Below, in pieces: positions 1 to 5,229 of a DNA stretch of 5,229 bases (positions within the stretch are counted from its first letter, which is position 1; each line of letters begins with the position of its first letter). Origin of the DNA: Candidatus Zipacnadia bacterium (GTDB taxonomy: Bacteria > Armatimonadota > UBA5377 > JALGUK01); the NCBI GenBank assembly GCA_029820875.1, contig JALGUK010000404.1:1-5229 (forward strand), written 5' to 3'. The translations under genes and the position numbers were made by a program. The notes beneath the pieces were generated by a model. The model saw only the letters and a program-made list of their open reading frames with translations, was not told the DNA's origin and made no database searches.

Positions 1-821
1 ACGATTCCCGGCAGCTCCGCCAGCCCTTCGGCGAGGCGCCTGGCGTTGGCGTGGTCCTCGGCCAGGCGCTCGACATTGTGCTGGAGAGCGTACAGGGCCC
101 CTGCGGCGATAATACCGGCTTGCCTCATTCCCCCGCCCATGACCTTGCGTGCATGTCGGGCCTGTTGAATGAACTCCTCCGACCCCACAATCATGGACCC
201 GACCGGCGCGCCCAGTCCCTTGGAAAAGCAGAACTGGACCGAGTCCGCGTGTTTGGTCAGCTCGCTGGCGTCTATTCCCTGGGCAACTGCGGCGTTGAAT
301 ATGCGCGCACCGTCAAGATGCACCTTCATGCCAAGCTCGTGCGCCGTGTCGCAGACTGCACGCGTCGCCTCCGGCGTCAGCGTTATCCCCCCGCGGACGT
401 TGTGCGAGTTTTCGATGCACACCAGGGTAATGGGCGCGATGTGCTGGTCGGGAGGGCGGTACGCGGCCCGGATTTCTTCCGGCGGCGGATAGCCCTCCGG
501 ACCGTCAATCTGTCGTGTCAGAACACTGCTGAACTCGGCCAGGGCGCCGGCTTCGTAAAGGAAAATGTGCGCAAGGCGTTCGACGATGATTTCGTCTCCA
601 GGCCGCGTGAGCGCGTGTACGGCCGCCTGGTTGCCCATCGTCCCCGAGCAAACGAACAAAGCGGCCTCATGCCCGAGCATCCGGGCGGACAGCGCCTCGA
701 GGCGGTTGACGGTCGGGTCCTCACCGTAGACGTCGTCGCCGACTTCGGCCTCGGCCATCGCCCGGCGCATTTGGGCACTGGGCTTGGTAACTGTGTCGCT
801 TCGGAGGTCAATAATTCTCAT
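1..821 (-). CDS. ltaE: Low-specificity L-threonine aldolase, C-terminus cut by window edge
   Basis: This is a PLP-dependent cytoplasmic enzyme that cleaves L-threonine or L-allo-threonine to glycine and acetaldehyde (fold type I, beta-eliminating lyase superfamily). The visible 273 residues align along the whole length with E. coli LtaE as I remember it. The N-terminus reads [14 protein letters not shown], followed by [16 protein letters not shown] at about 27-42. His85 lies in the segment equivalent to the PLP-stacking histidine. The [10 protein letters not shown] block at 168-177 contains Asp170 and Arg173. [11 protein letters not shown] at 199-209 contains the Schiff-base lysine Lys201, and GGGMRQAG occupies 229-236. 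About 60-70 residues are missing beyond position 1. The ATG at 821 is chosen because family members start right at this motif. However, the only strong SD lies much further upstream, next to an in-frame GTG at 866, which would add 15 residues. No lesion is seen. The family is certain; the exact substrate is not. Confidence 0.95.
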   Translation of the reverse strand, partial: MRIIDLRSDTVTKPSAQMRRAMAEAEVGDDVYGEDPTVNRLEALSARMLGHEAALFVCSGTMGNQAAVHALTRPGDEIIVERLAHIFLYEAGALAEFSSVLTRQIDGPEGYPPPEEIRAAYRPPDQHIAPITLVCIENSHNVRGGITLTPEATRAVCDTAHELGMKVHLDGARIFNAAVAQGIDASELTKHADSVQFCFSKGLGAPVGSMIVGSEEFIQQARHARKVMGGGMRQAGIIAAGALYALQHNVERLAEDHANARRLAEGLAELPGI

Positions 822-869
822 GACGGCAATTTCCCGGCTTGTGTTGGATATCAGCCCGTGCAGCACTTT

Positions 870-875
870 CCTCCT
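870..875 (-). promoter_or_regulatory. AGGAGG ribosome-binding site upstream of ltaE
   Basis: A perfect AGGAGG on the minus strand lies 3 nt before an in-frame GTG (866-864) and 6 nt before an in-frame CTG (863-861), but 48 nt before the ATG at 821. The 15 codons between GTG and ATG are open and in frame with the aldolase. Directly before ATG 821 there is only a weak GGGA-like match. The site therefore favours a start at GTG 866 or CTG 863, whereas family homology favours ATG 821. A 3-nt spacing would be unusually short, so the choice stays open. Confidence 0.5.
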
Positions 876-892
876 ACTAATACCACAACGCA

Positions 893-933
893 TTTGTCAT
901 TCTGAGGCGCAAAGCGCCGAAGAATCTCGCCGT
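893..933 (+). repeat. Palindromic intergenic repeat, copy 1
   Basis: This 41-bp unit is identical to the unit at 1040-1080 and inverted relative to the one at 957-994. Its core is an imperfect palindrome. The outer arms ATTCT and AGAAT pair. They are followed by a GA/GA internal mismatch, a 5-bp stem GGCGC/GCGCC (906-910 and 914-918) and an AAA triloop. Small palindromic repeats of this general form, with ATTCTGAG...GAAGAATCTC arms, are common between genes in several environmental phyla. I recognise the type but cannot name a family. No transposase is nearby, so it would have to be mobilised in trans, if it is mobile at all. Confidence 0.85.
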
Positions 934-946
934 TAGGCCACGGCGA
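927..946. other. 7-bp hairpin between repeat copies 1 and 2
   Basis: TCGCCGT (927-933) pairs perfectly with ACGGCGA (940-946) around a 6-nt loop. It overlaps the right end of repeat copy 1 and fills most of the spacer to the inverted copy. No T-tract directly follows it on the plus strand. It may be part of a larger cruciform formed by the repeat cluster, or incidental in GC-rich DNA. Confidence 0.45.
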
Positions 947-949
947 AGT

Positions 950-990
950 AAAAACTGCGAGATTCTTCGCACCCTCGGGGCGCTCAGAAT
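950..990 (-). terminator. Possible weak terminator formed by the inverted repeat copy
   Basis: Read on the minus strand, downstream of the secreted-protein gene, the inverted repeat copy folds into a hairpin: 5 outer pairs, a GA/GA mismatch, then 6 inner pairs including one G-U. It is followed after 7 nt by TTTTT (954-950). The gap between hairpin and T-tract is longer than in a canonical intrinsic terminator, so this is only a candidate for ending the transcript that starts upstream of 2947. Confidence 0.25.
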
Positions 991-994
991 GACA
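957..994 (-). repeat. Palindromic intergenic repeat, copy 2 (inverted, diverged stem)
   Basis: On the minus strand this reads GTCATTCTGAG ... GAAGAATCTCGC, with the same conserved arms as the other two copies. The inner stem is different: GCGCCC and GGGTGC pair around a CGA triloop, replacing GGCGC/GCGCC with AAA. Both sides have changed together so that pairing is kept, which suggests the hairpin rather than the exact sequence is conserved. Lying in opposite orientation between copies 1 and 3, it can also pair at long range with either neighbour. Confidence 0.8.
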
Positions 995-1039
995 CGGCGG
1001 TGAGGCCGCGGCGTAACCGGTACTGCAACACGAGCCTCT

Positions 1040-1080
1040 TTTGTCATTCTGAGGCGCAAAGCGCCGAAGAATCTCGCCGT
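1040..1080 (+). repeat. Palindromic intergenic repeat, copy 3
   Basis: This copy is identical over 41 bp to copy 1, including the ATTCT/AGAAT arms and the GGCGC-AAA-GCGCC hairpin (1053-1065). It begins 4 bp beyond the stop codon of the secreted glycosidase-like gene, so it would lie at the very start of that gene's 3' untranslated region. No T-tract follows it in the minus direction, so it is not a canonical terminator. It may instead protect a transcript 3' end, as REP-type hairpins do. Confidence 0.85.
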
Positions 1081-1084
1081 AGCA

Positions 1085-2947
1085 CTAACTTGTGCCCCCC
1101 TCAGCGGGCAGTGCCTCGACCTTATCCCTAAGCTCGAAGTCGTACTGGCGCTGCATCGCTGCAAGTTGCGCCTCGTCGCGCAGGAGGAGCAATACCTCGC
1201 CTGCATCAACATGTGGGAGGGTGAACGTAACAAGGGACCCGTTGCGCTCAAACGGCACCCTCTGTGGCCCACCCGCGGTCAATCGCACGACCTCTGCGCA
1301 AGGGATGTATCTTGGGGCGCGGCCCCGCACGATGATGTCCTCGGCCGGAGTAAGCTCGAACCGGTCGGGTGTGGAGACAAACCGGTCGTTTCTGACGATG
1401 ACCGCGAGGGCGCGATCGCCGCATAATATCGTCTGCACATGCACATCCGGGTGATTGCAGCGGGCGCCCGGGACCGGTGTACCCATCGAGATGTACGGCA
1501 TCGCCATGTGAAGGACGGCGTTCATACGGCCGACGGGGTGCCACATCCGCGGATGCTTGAGCAGCCCTCTTTCATGGTGTGCGGGATACCACTGCAGGCC
1601 CTTGGCGCCCTCGGCGAGCGCACTGAGAACCTCGAGCTTCATCTCCAGCGGGTCAAATTCCCGCTTGTCGTTGGCTGAATAACCCTCGCACAGGTAGAAA
1701 AAGGGCTTCGGGCGTGACGCTTCTCGGAGCATCTCGGTATGTAGCCGCGCTTGGCGCACGATTTGCCTGCCGAAGGGGTACGCATGGCAGCACAGCAGGT
1801 CGGGAATCTGTCCCCAACGGAAGAGGTTTTTGGGGAAGCTGCCGTGGTCCATCTGCAGGTAGGTGGGGTGGTCAGGGTCGAAAATGCGGCAAAATGTATG
1901 CGCACGCTCAACGTCCCGGGCGATGCCCTGGATGGTCAGTTCACTGCGGTGGTAGCGACCGTCCGGCTCGTCCTCGAGGAAGTAGGCCCACAGGGCGGGC
2001 TGGGACTTGATAGGCTCCAAGACATCTGTCTGCGTGTAAAAGAGTGGCTCATACTTCTCCCTGTCGGGCTTGGACCTTCGAGAATAGATGTAGGCGCCGG
2101 TCAGCCCGTACTGCTCGAGGCGTTCGTAGCCATCTTTGCTCACGGGGCCGAAAGCGATGTTCGTGTCGAAGAGATGGGCGGCGTATTCCTTCAAGTCGCT
2201 GTCGGAGTTGGTACCCATGATTCCGATGGGAAGAGGCATGGGAATGGCGCGGAGCATTGCGGCATGGCGGAAGCCGCCGACGTTGCGGACGGCGACGACA
2301 TGGTCGCTACAGTACCGCAAGGGTTTTTTCAGGCGCGCGCGGGCGAAGAAGATTCCATGCCACGCCCCAAAGACCTCGGCGGGGAGGTCGCGCCCGTCAA
2401 GTTCGATTGCGGTGACCCTCTCACGAGATGCAGGGCGCCTGCGCACATACACCCATATCTCCCTCAGATTCGTGGAGAAGGCGACGTATTCGAGCCGGAT
2501 ATCCGGCCCTTTGGACGGCAGCGCGGCTGACAAGGTGGAGCCGTCGCCAAGCCGAATCGCCACATCAATCGTCTCGCCCGCGGGCGGCGCGGTCCTGCGG
2601 ACGATGAGCTCCGCGATTCCGCCGGCCGGGACGGGGTTTGGGTAAACCCGGTACCACAGTACGTCATCGTTGTGGACGGCGATGAACTTCTCGCGAAACT
2701 CCGGCATCAACAAATTTCTGCCTGTCTCGAAGACGGGGCCTACGTCCTTGCCGTCCACGGCGACGCTGAGCACCCGCAACGGCTTGTCGCCGGTATTCAG
2801 GACGTAGGCGTGGGCGGAGCCTGCAAGGTCAATCGCGTCGGGTCTGAAGTAGGCTGAGTACAAAGAGGCTGCGTCCGCATGGAACATTGAAGCCAGGCAC
2901 AATAGCGGAACAAGGAAGATACGTGAATACGCGGAAGACGGTTGCAT
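1085..2947 (-). CDS. Secreted glycoside-hydrolase-like protein, family unassigned
   Basis: This encodes 620 residues from the ATG at 2947, which has an AAGGAGG site 8 nt upstream; the ATG at 2953 would have only 2 nt spacing. Residues 1-26 look like a Sec signal peptide: a hydrophobic core IFLVPLLCLAS, then HADA before ASLYS. A lipobox is not evident. About 27-235 is strand-rich with no recognised motif. About 240-490 looks like a TIM-barrel glycosidase core. It contains WAYFLEDEPD (320-329), where Glu327 in the DEP motif could be the acid/base; FFYLCEGYS (416-424), where Glu421 could be the nucleophile; and ALAEGAKGLQWYP (443-455). About 500-590 is again strand-rich, followed by a charged tail. 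Substrate and family cannot be read from the sequence. The assignment rests on motif style and could be wrong; a non-catalytic barrel is possible. It is transcribed divergently from the beta-propeller gene and is followed by the repeat cluster. Confidence 0.8.
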   Translation of the reverse strand: MQPSSAYSRIFLVPLLCLASMFHADAASLYSAYFRPDAIDLAGSAHAYVLNTGDKPLRVLSVAVDGKDVGPVFETGRNLLMPEFREKFIAVHNDDVLWYRVYPNPVPAGGIAELIVRRTAPPAGETIDVAIRLGDGSTLSAALPSKGPDIRLEYVAFSTNLREIWVYVRRRPASRERVTAIELDGRDLPAEVFGAWHGIFFARARLKKPLRYCSDHVVAVRNVGGFRHAAMLRAIPMPLPIGIMGTNSDSDLKEYAAHLFDTNIAFGPVSKDGYERLEQYGLTGAYIYSRRSKPDREKYEPLFYTQTDVLEPIKSQPALWAYFLEDEPDGRYHRSELTIQGIARDVERAHTFCRIFDPDHPTYLQMDHGSFPKNLFRWGQIPDLLCCHAYPFGRQIVRQARLHTEMLREASRPKPFFYLCEGYSANDKREFDPLEMKLEVLSALAEGAKGLQWYPAHHERGLLKHPRMWHPVGRMNAVLHMAMPYISMGTPVPGARCNHPDVHVQTILCGDRALAVIVRNDRFVSTPDRFELTPAEDIIVRGRAPRYIPCAEVVRLTAGGPQRVPFERNGSLVTFTLPHVDAGEVLLLLRDEAQLAAMQRQYDFELRDKVEALPAEGGTS

Positions 2948-2955
2948 TATCATCC

Positions 2956-2962
2956 CCTCCTT
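2956..2962 (-). promoter_or_regulatory. AAGGAGG ribosome-binding site of the secreted protein gene
   Basis: AAGGAGG on the minus strand lies 8 nt before the ATG at 2947 and 2 nt before the ATG at 2953. The spacing decides for 2947. It also argues against the longer open frame that extends to 3151, because those added residues precede the signal peptide and overlap the divergent gene. Confidence 0.8.
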
Positions 2963-3121
2963 TTGATGATTTCGCCCTGCCGGCTGGTTACACCTTTGGG
3001 GCGCGATGGAAGGCAATGTGTGGATGTTGTAGAAACTATTCAGTATCATTTGCGCCGAAAAATGAGGCGGTGAAAACGACCCGGAGGTAGTCTTGTCCCA
3101 ACGTCGCGCGTATCCTCGAAT
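2963..3121. other. Divergent intergenic region, presumed promoters not resolved
   Basis: This stretch separates the SD sites of two divergently transcribed genes, so it should hold both promoters. It is more AT-rich in the middle (about 3025-3080) than the flanking coding DNA. I could not find a -35/-10 pair with acceptable spacing on either strand, nor a clear operator palindrome. A GGAGG at 3083-3087 has no usable start codon after it. Confidence 0.4.
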
Positions 3122-3127
3122 GGAGAG
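3122..3127 (+). promoter_or_regulatory. GGAGAG ribosome-binding site of the beta-propeller gene
   Basis: GGAG begins at 3122. It lies 8 nt before the ATG at 3134 and only 2 nt before the in-frame ATG at 3128. The arrangement mirrors the divergent gene, which also has two ATGs six bases apart with the second at 8-nt spacing. The start at 3134 is therefore preferred. Confidence 0.6.
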
Positions 3128-3219
3128 ATGAAAATGGAGTGGATGAAGCATCCTGAGTATGTGCTCGAAGTCGGGAAGTATCCTAACAGGGACTGGATGA
3201 TGGCCAATTACCCCTGCGT

Positions 3220-3245
3220 GCTGCGCGATGAGGCTGCGCGATGAG
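3220..3245 (+). repeat. Perfect 13-bp tandem duplication causing a frameshift
   Basis: GCTGCGCGATGAG occurs twice head to tail (3220-3232 and 3233-3245). Without one copy the reading joins smoothly as CVLRDEDIYRMWYTF, matching the other blades. With both copies the frame from 3134 runs into TGA at 3242-3244. The duplication is thus almost certainly derived, by slippage or assembly error. Confidence 0.95.
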
Positions 3246-3338
3246 GATATCTACCGGATGTGGTACACCTTCGAGGACGGCGAGCACGACTACACCGGTT
3301 ACGCCGTTTCCGAGGACGGCTTGCGATTCACTCCCTAT

Positions 3339-3742
3339 GACGGGGACGGCGACGGCGTGGCCGATGCCGTTGTGGACATCGGCTCGCCGGGTGAGATTGA
3401 TGAATACAAGACTATTTATCCGTGGGTGCTGAAAGTATCCATCGCATCGCTTGCGCAATCTCCAGCGATGGCATTCACTGGCGCAAGTACGACGGAAACG
3501 GGGACGGGCACACCGACGCCGTCGTGGACGTTGATCCGCACGGCCTGGACAATCGGGGAGTGTGCTCGGCCTGCGTGCTCTATGACGGGCAGCTCTTCAG
3601 GATGTGGTATGCGGGTGTCGCGGCTGAGGAGGGACATCCTAACGGTGCGCGCAGCCGCATCTTTACGGCGACATCCGAAGACGGGTTCCACTGGCGCAAG
3701 CATGACGCGGACGGCGACGGCCACGCCGATCCCGTTCTCGAC
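3339..3742 (+). repeat. Three EF-hand-like DxDxDGxxD loops, one per blade
   Basis: Three 13-residue segments share the pattern DxDxDGxxDxxxD. They are DGDGDGVADAVVD (3339-3377), DGNGDGHTDAVVD (3491-3529) and DADGDGHADPVLD (3704-3742). They follow each blade's DGxxW-type strand at the same place. The spacing of acidic residues and the glycine at position 6 resemble calcium loops of EF-hand, dockerin and thrombospondin type-3 repeats. Blade 4 lacks it, reading RKRGVALRQGEVGEWD instead. Calcium binding is inferred from the pattern only. Confidence 0.75.
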
Positions 3743-4093
3743 ACCAGTGCAGAATCCGGCGCCCCGGACGGCTTCTCCGCCCAGGACCCGATGGTATGGT
3801 GGGATGGCGATACTTACCACATGTGGTATGCCGGCCTGGGACCTGCTCACAGGCTCGATTTCAAGATTTGCTACGCGACTTCACCTGACGGAATCACGTG
3901 GCGCAAGCGAGGAGTCGCCCTCCGGCAAGGTGAGGTGGGGGAGTGGGACAGTTTACTGGTAAACCGCTGCTGTGTTCTCGCCGAGGAGGGACGTCTCCTC
4001 ATGTACTACACGGGAATGGGGCCTGATCCCCGCCAGATAGAGCGCGCAAGCACCTGGGGCCACGTGGGTTTGGCCACGGCGCCTATGCCCTGA
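3422..4093 (+). CDS. Longest intact segment of the broken beta-propeller gene
   Basis: This 223-codon stretch from a GTG at 3422 covers the rest of blade 2 and blades 3 to 5. It includes LFRMWYAG and TYHMWYAG strands, then a shorter LLMYYTG strand and the C-terminus HVGLATAPMP. Automatic callers may report it as a gene. No SD precedes the GTG, the preceding codons in the same frame do not encode blade sequence, and the protein would start in the middle of a blade. I regard it as the 3' part of the pseudogene rather than an independent gene. Confidence 0.45.
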   Translation: MGAESIHRIACAISSDGIHWRKYDGNGDGHTDAVVDVDPHGLDNRGVCSACVLYDGQLFRMWYAGVAAEEGHPNGARSRIFTATSEDGFHWRKHDADGDGHADPVLDTSAESGAPDGFSAQDPMVWWDGDTYHMWYAGLGPAHRLDFKICYATSPDGITWRKRGVALRQGEVGEWDSLLVNRCCVLAEEGRLLMYYTGMGPDPRQIERASTWGHVGLATAPMP

Positions 4094-4100
4094 ACGAATG

Positions 4101-5229
4101 CTACTCCGGCTGAGGCTCTCCGCACGCGATGACGACTTTTTGCGTCTCTCTTTGATGTTGCATCTTCAATAATGTCCAGCCTTTCTTCCCGTCGTACTGC
4201 CATCCCTCCGGGCTGCTCGTCAAGTCCTGCACTTGAGGAATCTCCCGGCCTTCCACGGTCACACTGTCCGGTTGCGGGGCGTTGGTGATGACCGCGTAGC
4301 TTGGCACGCGCGGGAAGTGCGTGAGGGTGAACTTGATAGCGCCGGCGTCGGTCACCTGAGCATCGGTGACCCTCGCGCCTGAGCTGATGTGGTAACGAAT
4401 GCCCTTCGCGGGGACGATGGCGGTCTTGATGTCGGGGTCATATCCGCCCAGCGCGAGCACGTTGAGCATGATGTCCTCGGGGTTGATATATGCCGGTGAG
4501 CGCCGGGTGAACCTCTCGTACACGGCGTCCGGGTAGGTCCCTTTCAATTCCGGTTTCTCATCCCCGAACTGCTGAATCATGCCGCTGACCGTGATGGCCT
4601 CTGCTACCTTCCGCCACGGGAGGCTTGAGTCATATGCCGCAAGCTGCTGAATGTTGTACGCGTAGCACAGCCCGCACCACTGGACCGGTACCCCGAACCA
4701 GGAGTGTGTGTAGAATGTGGTGCCGAAGACCGGAACCGTGGCGCCCTGCATAATCGGCAGTTCCGGATCACTCCAGGTCCAGATGAACGGCAACCCGGTT
4801 TTCGCCCAGTAGACGGCCTTCTCCAGATATTGTCGGTCACCGGTGAAGCGGTAGCCCTCAAGGTATGCGCCGACCGCCCAGGCGGACGCGAGGATATCCG
4901 GCTCATACATGGGACACTCCCAAGTCTGGGCACCCCGGGGGACTCGAAACCGATTCATGAACTCGAGCGCCTTCAAGCCGCTCTGCGCGGCCGCCGGATC
5001 GCCTGTGATGCGTGCGTAACGCATAATATCCCGCGCATTTCGGGCACAAAGACCGATGACCGTATCTCCGGGCTTGCCGAGCTTCTCGCGGCGCTCGTCG
5101 GGGTTGAACAGGCCGCCCGCGAGATGGCCGATGTAGAAGGGAAGCTCACCGCACATGATATGGCAGTTGGTGGAGCTGGCCAGGCCCTCAGGCCCGCTCT
5201 TATTGAGTATCTTCCTGGTCACAAGGTTT
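4101..5229 (-). CDS. C-terminal part of a large alpha/alpha-barrel-like protein
   Basis: The frame is open to the right edge, so the start lies beyond 5229. A GTG at 5222 exists but has only a few bases before it and is probably internal. Counted from that GTG, about 50-260 is helical and aromatic-rich, with hairpin repeats of the type RxTGDxxxxxxxxxxA. Examples are YARITGDPAAAQSGLKALEF (69-88) and GYRFTGDRQYLEKAVYWA (123-140). This resembles six-hairpin (alpha/alpha)6 glycosidases and lyases. Other aromatic or acidic blocks that could line a cleft are WECPMYEPD (101-109), FIWTWSDPE (146-154) and FYTHSWFGVPVQWCG (170-184). About 265-370 is strand-rich and probably forms a C-terminal beta-sandwich. 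Family, catalytic residues and substrate cannot be assigned, and any signal peptide lies outside the window. It converges with the beta-propeller gene with 7 bp between stop codons. Confidence 0.8.
   Translation of the reverse strand, partial: NLVTRKILNKSGPEGLASSTNCHIMCGELPFYIGHLAGGLFNPDERREKLGKPGDTVIGLCARNARDIMRYARITGDPAAAQSGLKALEFMNRFRVPRGAQTWECPMYEPDILASAWAVGAYLEGYRFTGDRQYLEKAVYWAKTGLPFIWTWSDPELPIMQGATVPVFGTTFYTHSWFGVPVQWCGLCYAYNIQQLAAYDSSLPWRKVAEAITVSGMIQQFGDEKPELKGTYPDAVYERFTRRSPAYINPEDIMLNVLALGGYDPDIKTAIVPAKGIRYHISSGARVTDAQVTDAGAIKFTLTHFPRVPSYAVITNAPQPDSVTVEGREIPQVQDLTSSPEGWQYDGKKGWTLLKMQHQRETQKVVIACGEPQPE

Larger units (their letters stand above)
3134..4093 (+). pseudogene. Beta-propeller glycosidase-like gene with two frame lesions
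   Basis: Read across the lesions, the product is about 320 residues with repeated propeller blades. Each blade runs [L/Y]xDGxx[YF]RMWYxG, then a strand ending in ATSxDGxxWRK. The style matches the five-bladed folds of GH32/43/117/130-type proteins. No signal peptide is seen. From 3134 the frame encodes MEWMKHPEYV and continues to YPCVLRDE, then meets a perfect 13-bp duplication (3220-3245) and stops at 3242-3244. Blade 1 continues in the next frame (IYRMWYTF) to about 3431. The original frame then resumes (IHRIACAISSDGIHW) and runs to the TGA at 4091. At that second junction blade 2 lacks its RMWY strand, so a deletion of about 3n+1 bp is inferred. Removing one duplicate copy alone does not restore a full frame. 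No signal peptide and no catalytic triad could be assigned. A sequencing or assembly error is the main alternative. Confidence 0.8.

Noticed and set aside
51..905. A 284-codon open frame on the plus strand opposite ltaE.
   Set aside because: It lies antisense to a clearly homologous threonine aldolase, has no recognisable motif or SD, and runs into the repeat. It is a GC-driven shadow frame.
893..1080. A CRISPR array.
   Set aside because: There are only three units, they alternate in orientation, spacers are unequal (23 and 45 bp), the repeats are palindromic intergenic elements, and no cas gene is present.
877..1272. A 131-codon minus-strand frame running through the repeat cluster.
   Set aside because: Its C-terminal half is translated repeat, visible as the repeated peptide [12 protein letters not shown], and its N-terminal half overlaps the secreted protein gene in another frame.
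1751..2530. A 259-codon plus-strand open frame opposite the secreted protein gene.
   Set aside because: The minus strand carries an SD, a signal peptide and barrel-like motifs over the same bases; the plus frame shows none of these.
2948..3151. An N-terminal extension of the secreted protein to an ATG at 3151.
   Set aside because: It would place 68 residues before a good signal peptide, ignore the AAGGAGG site, and overlap the start of the divergent gene.
3220..3245. A phase-variation switch based on the 13-bp tandem repeat.
   Set aside because: Loss of one copy would restore only blade 1, because the second lesion near 3431 would still throw the frame out; the switch could not give a full-length protein.
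3405..3450. A programmed -1 ribosomal frameshift in the propeller gene.
   Set aside because: There is no X XXY YYZ slippery heptamer, a whole strand is missing at the junction, and a separate 13-bp duplication upstream already stops translation.

Overview
This window looks like part of the chromosome of a moderately GC-rich bacterium that uses Shine-Dalgarno (SD) sites. It contains one housekeeping-type gene, three carbohydrate-related genes and one repeat cluster. There is no rRNA, tRNA, phage, transposase or CRISPR array. A secreted glycosidase-like protein, a beta-propeller glycosidase-like protein and an alpha/alpha-barrel-like protein lie together, with no transporter or regulator in view. 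This mix, and the dispersed hairpin repeat, resemble environmental Planctomycetota, Armatimonadota, Hydrogenedentota or Chloroflexota. That placement is inference only, because nothing here fixes the phylum.

Layout. (1) 1-821, minus: a threonine aldolase (ltaE), whose C-terminus runs off the left edge. (2) 822-1084: intergenic DNA carrying three copies, in +/-/+ orientation, of a palindromic repeat. Two copies are identical over 41 bp. The middle, inverted copy has a different stem sequence that still pairs. (3) 1085-2947, minus: a 620-residue exported protein with a glycoside-hydrolase-like central part, not assignable to a family. (4) 2948-3133: divergent intergenic region. (5) 3134-4093, plus: a beta-propeller glycosidase-like gene with two frame lesions. 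One is a perfect 13-bp tandem duplication. The other is an apparent internal deletion that removed one strand of the second blade. Three blades carry an EF-hand-like DxDxDGxxD loop. (6) 4101-5229, minus: the C-terminal part of a large protein that looks like an alpha/alpha-barrel glycosidase with a beta-rich C-terminal domain. Its N-terminus runs off the right edge, and it converges with (5) across only 7 bp.

How they may work together. Genes (3), (5) and (6) plausibly belong to a polysaccharide- or glycoside-processing neighbourhood, but they do not form one operon: (3) and (5) are divergent, and (5) and (6) are convergent. Gene (5) is probably decayed unless the lesions are assembly artefacts. 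The threonine aldolase lies downstream of (3) on the same strand, but 218-263 bp of repeat-filled DNA separates them, so it is probably an independent unit.

I did not find a convincing new system. The strongest leads are the two-lesion beta-propeller gene with its repeated calcium-type loops, and the repeat cluster whose hairpin is preserved despite sequence change.
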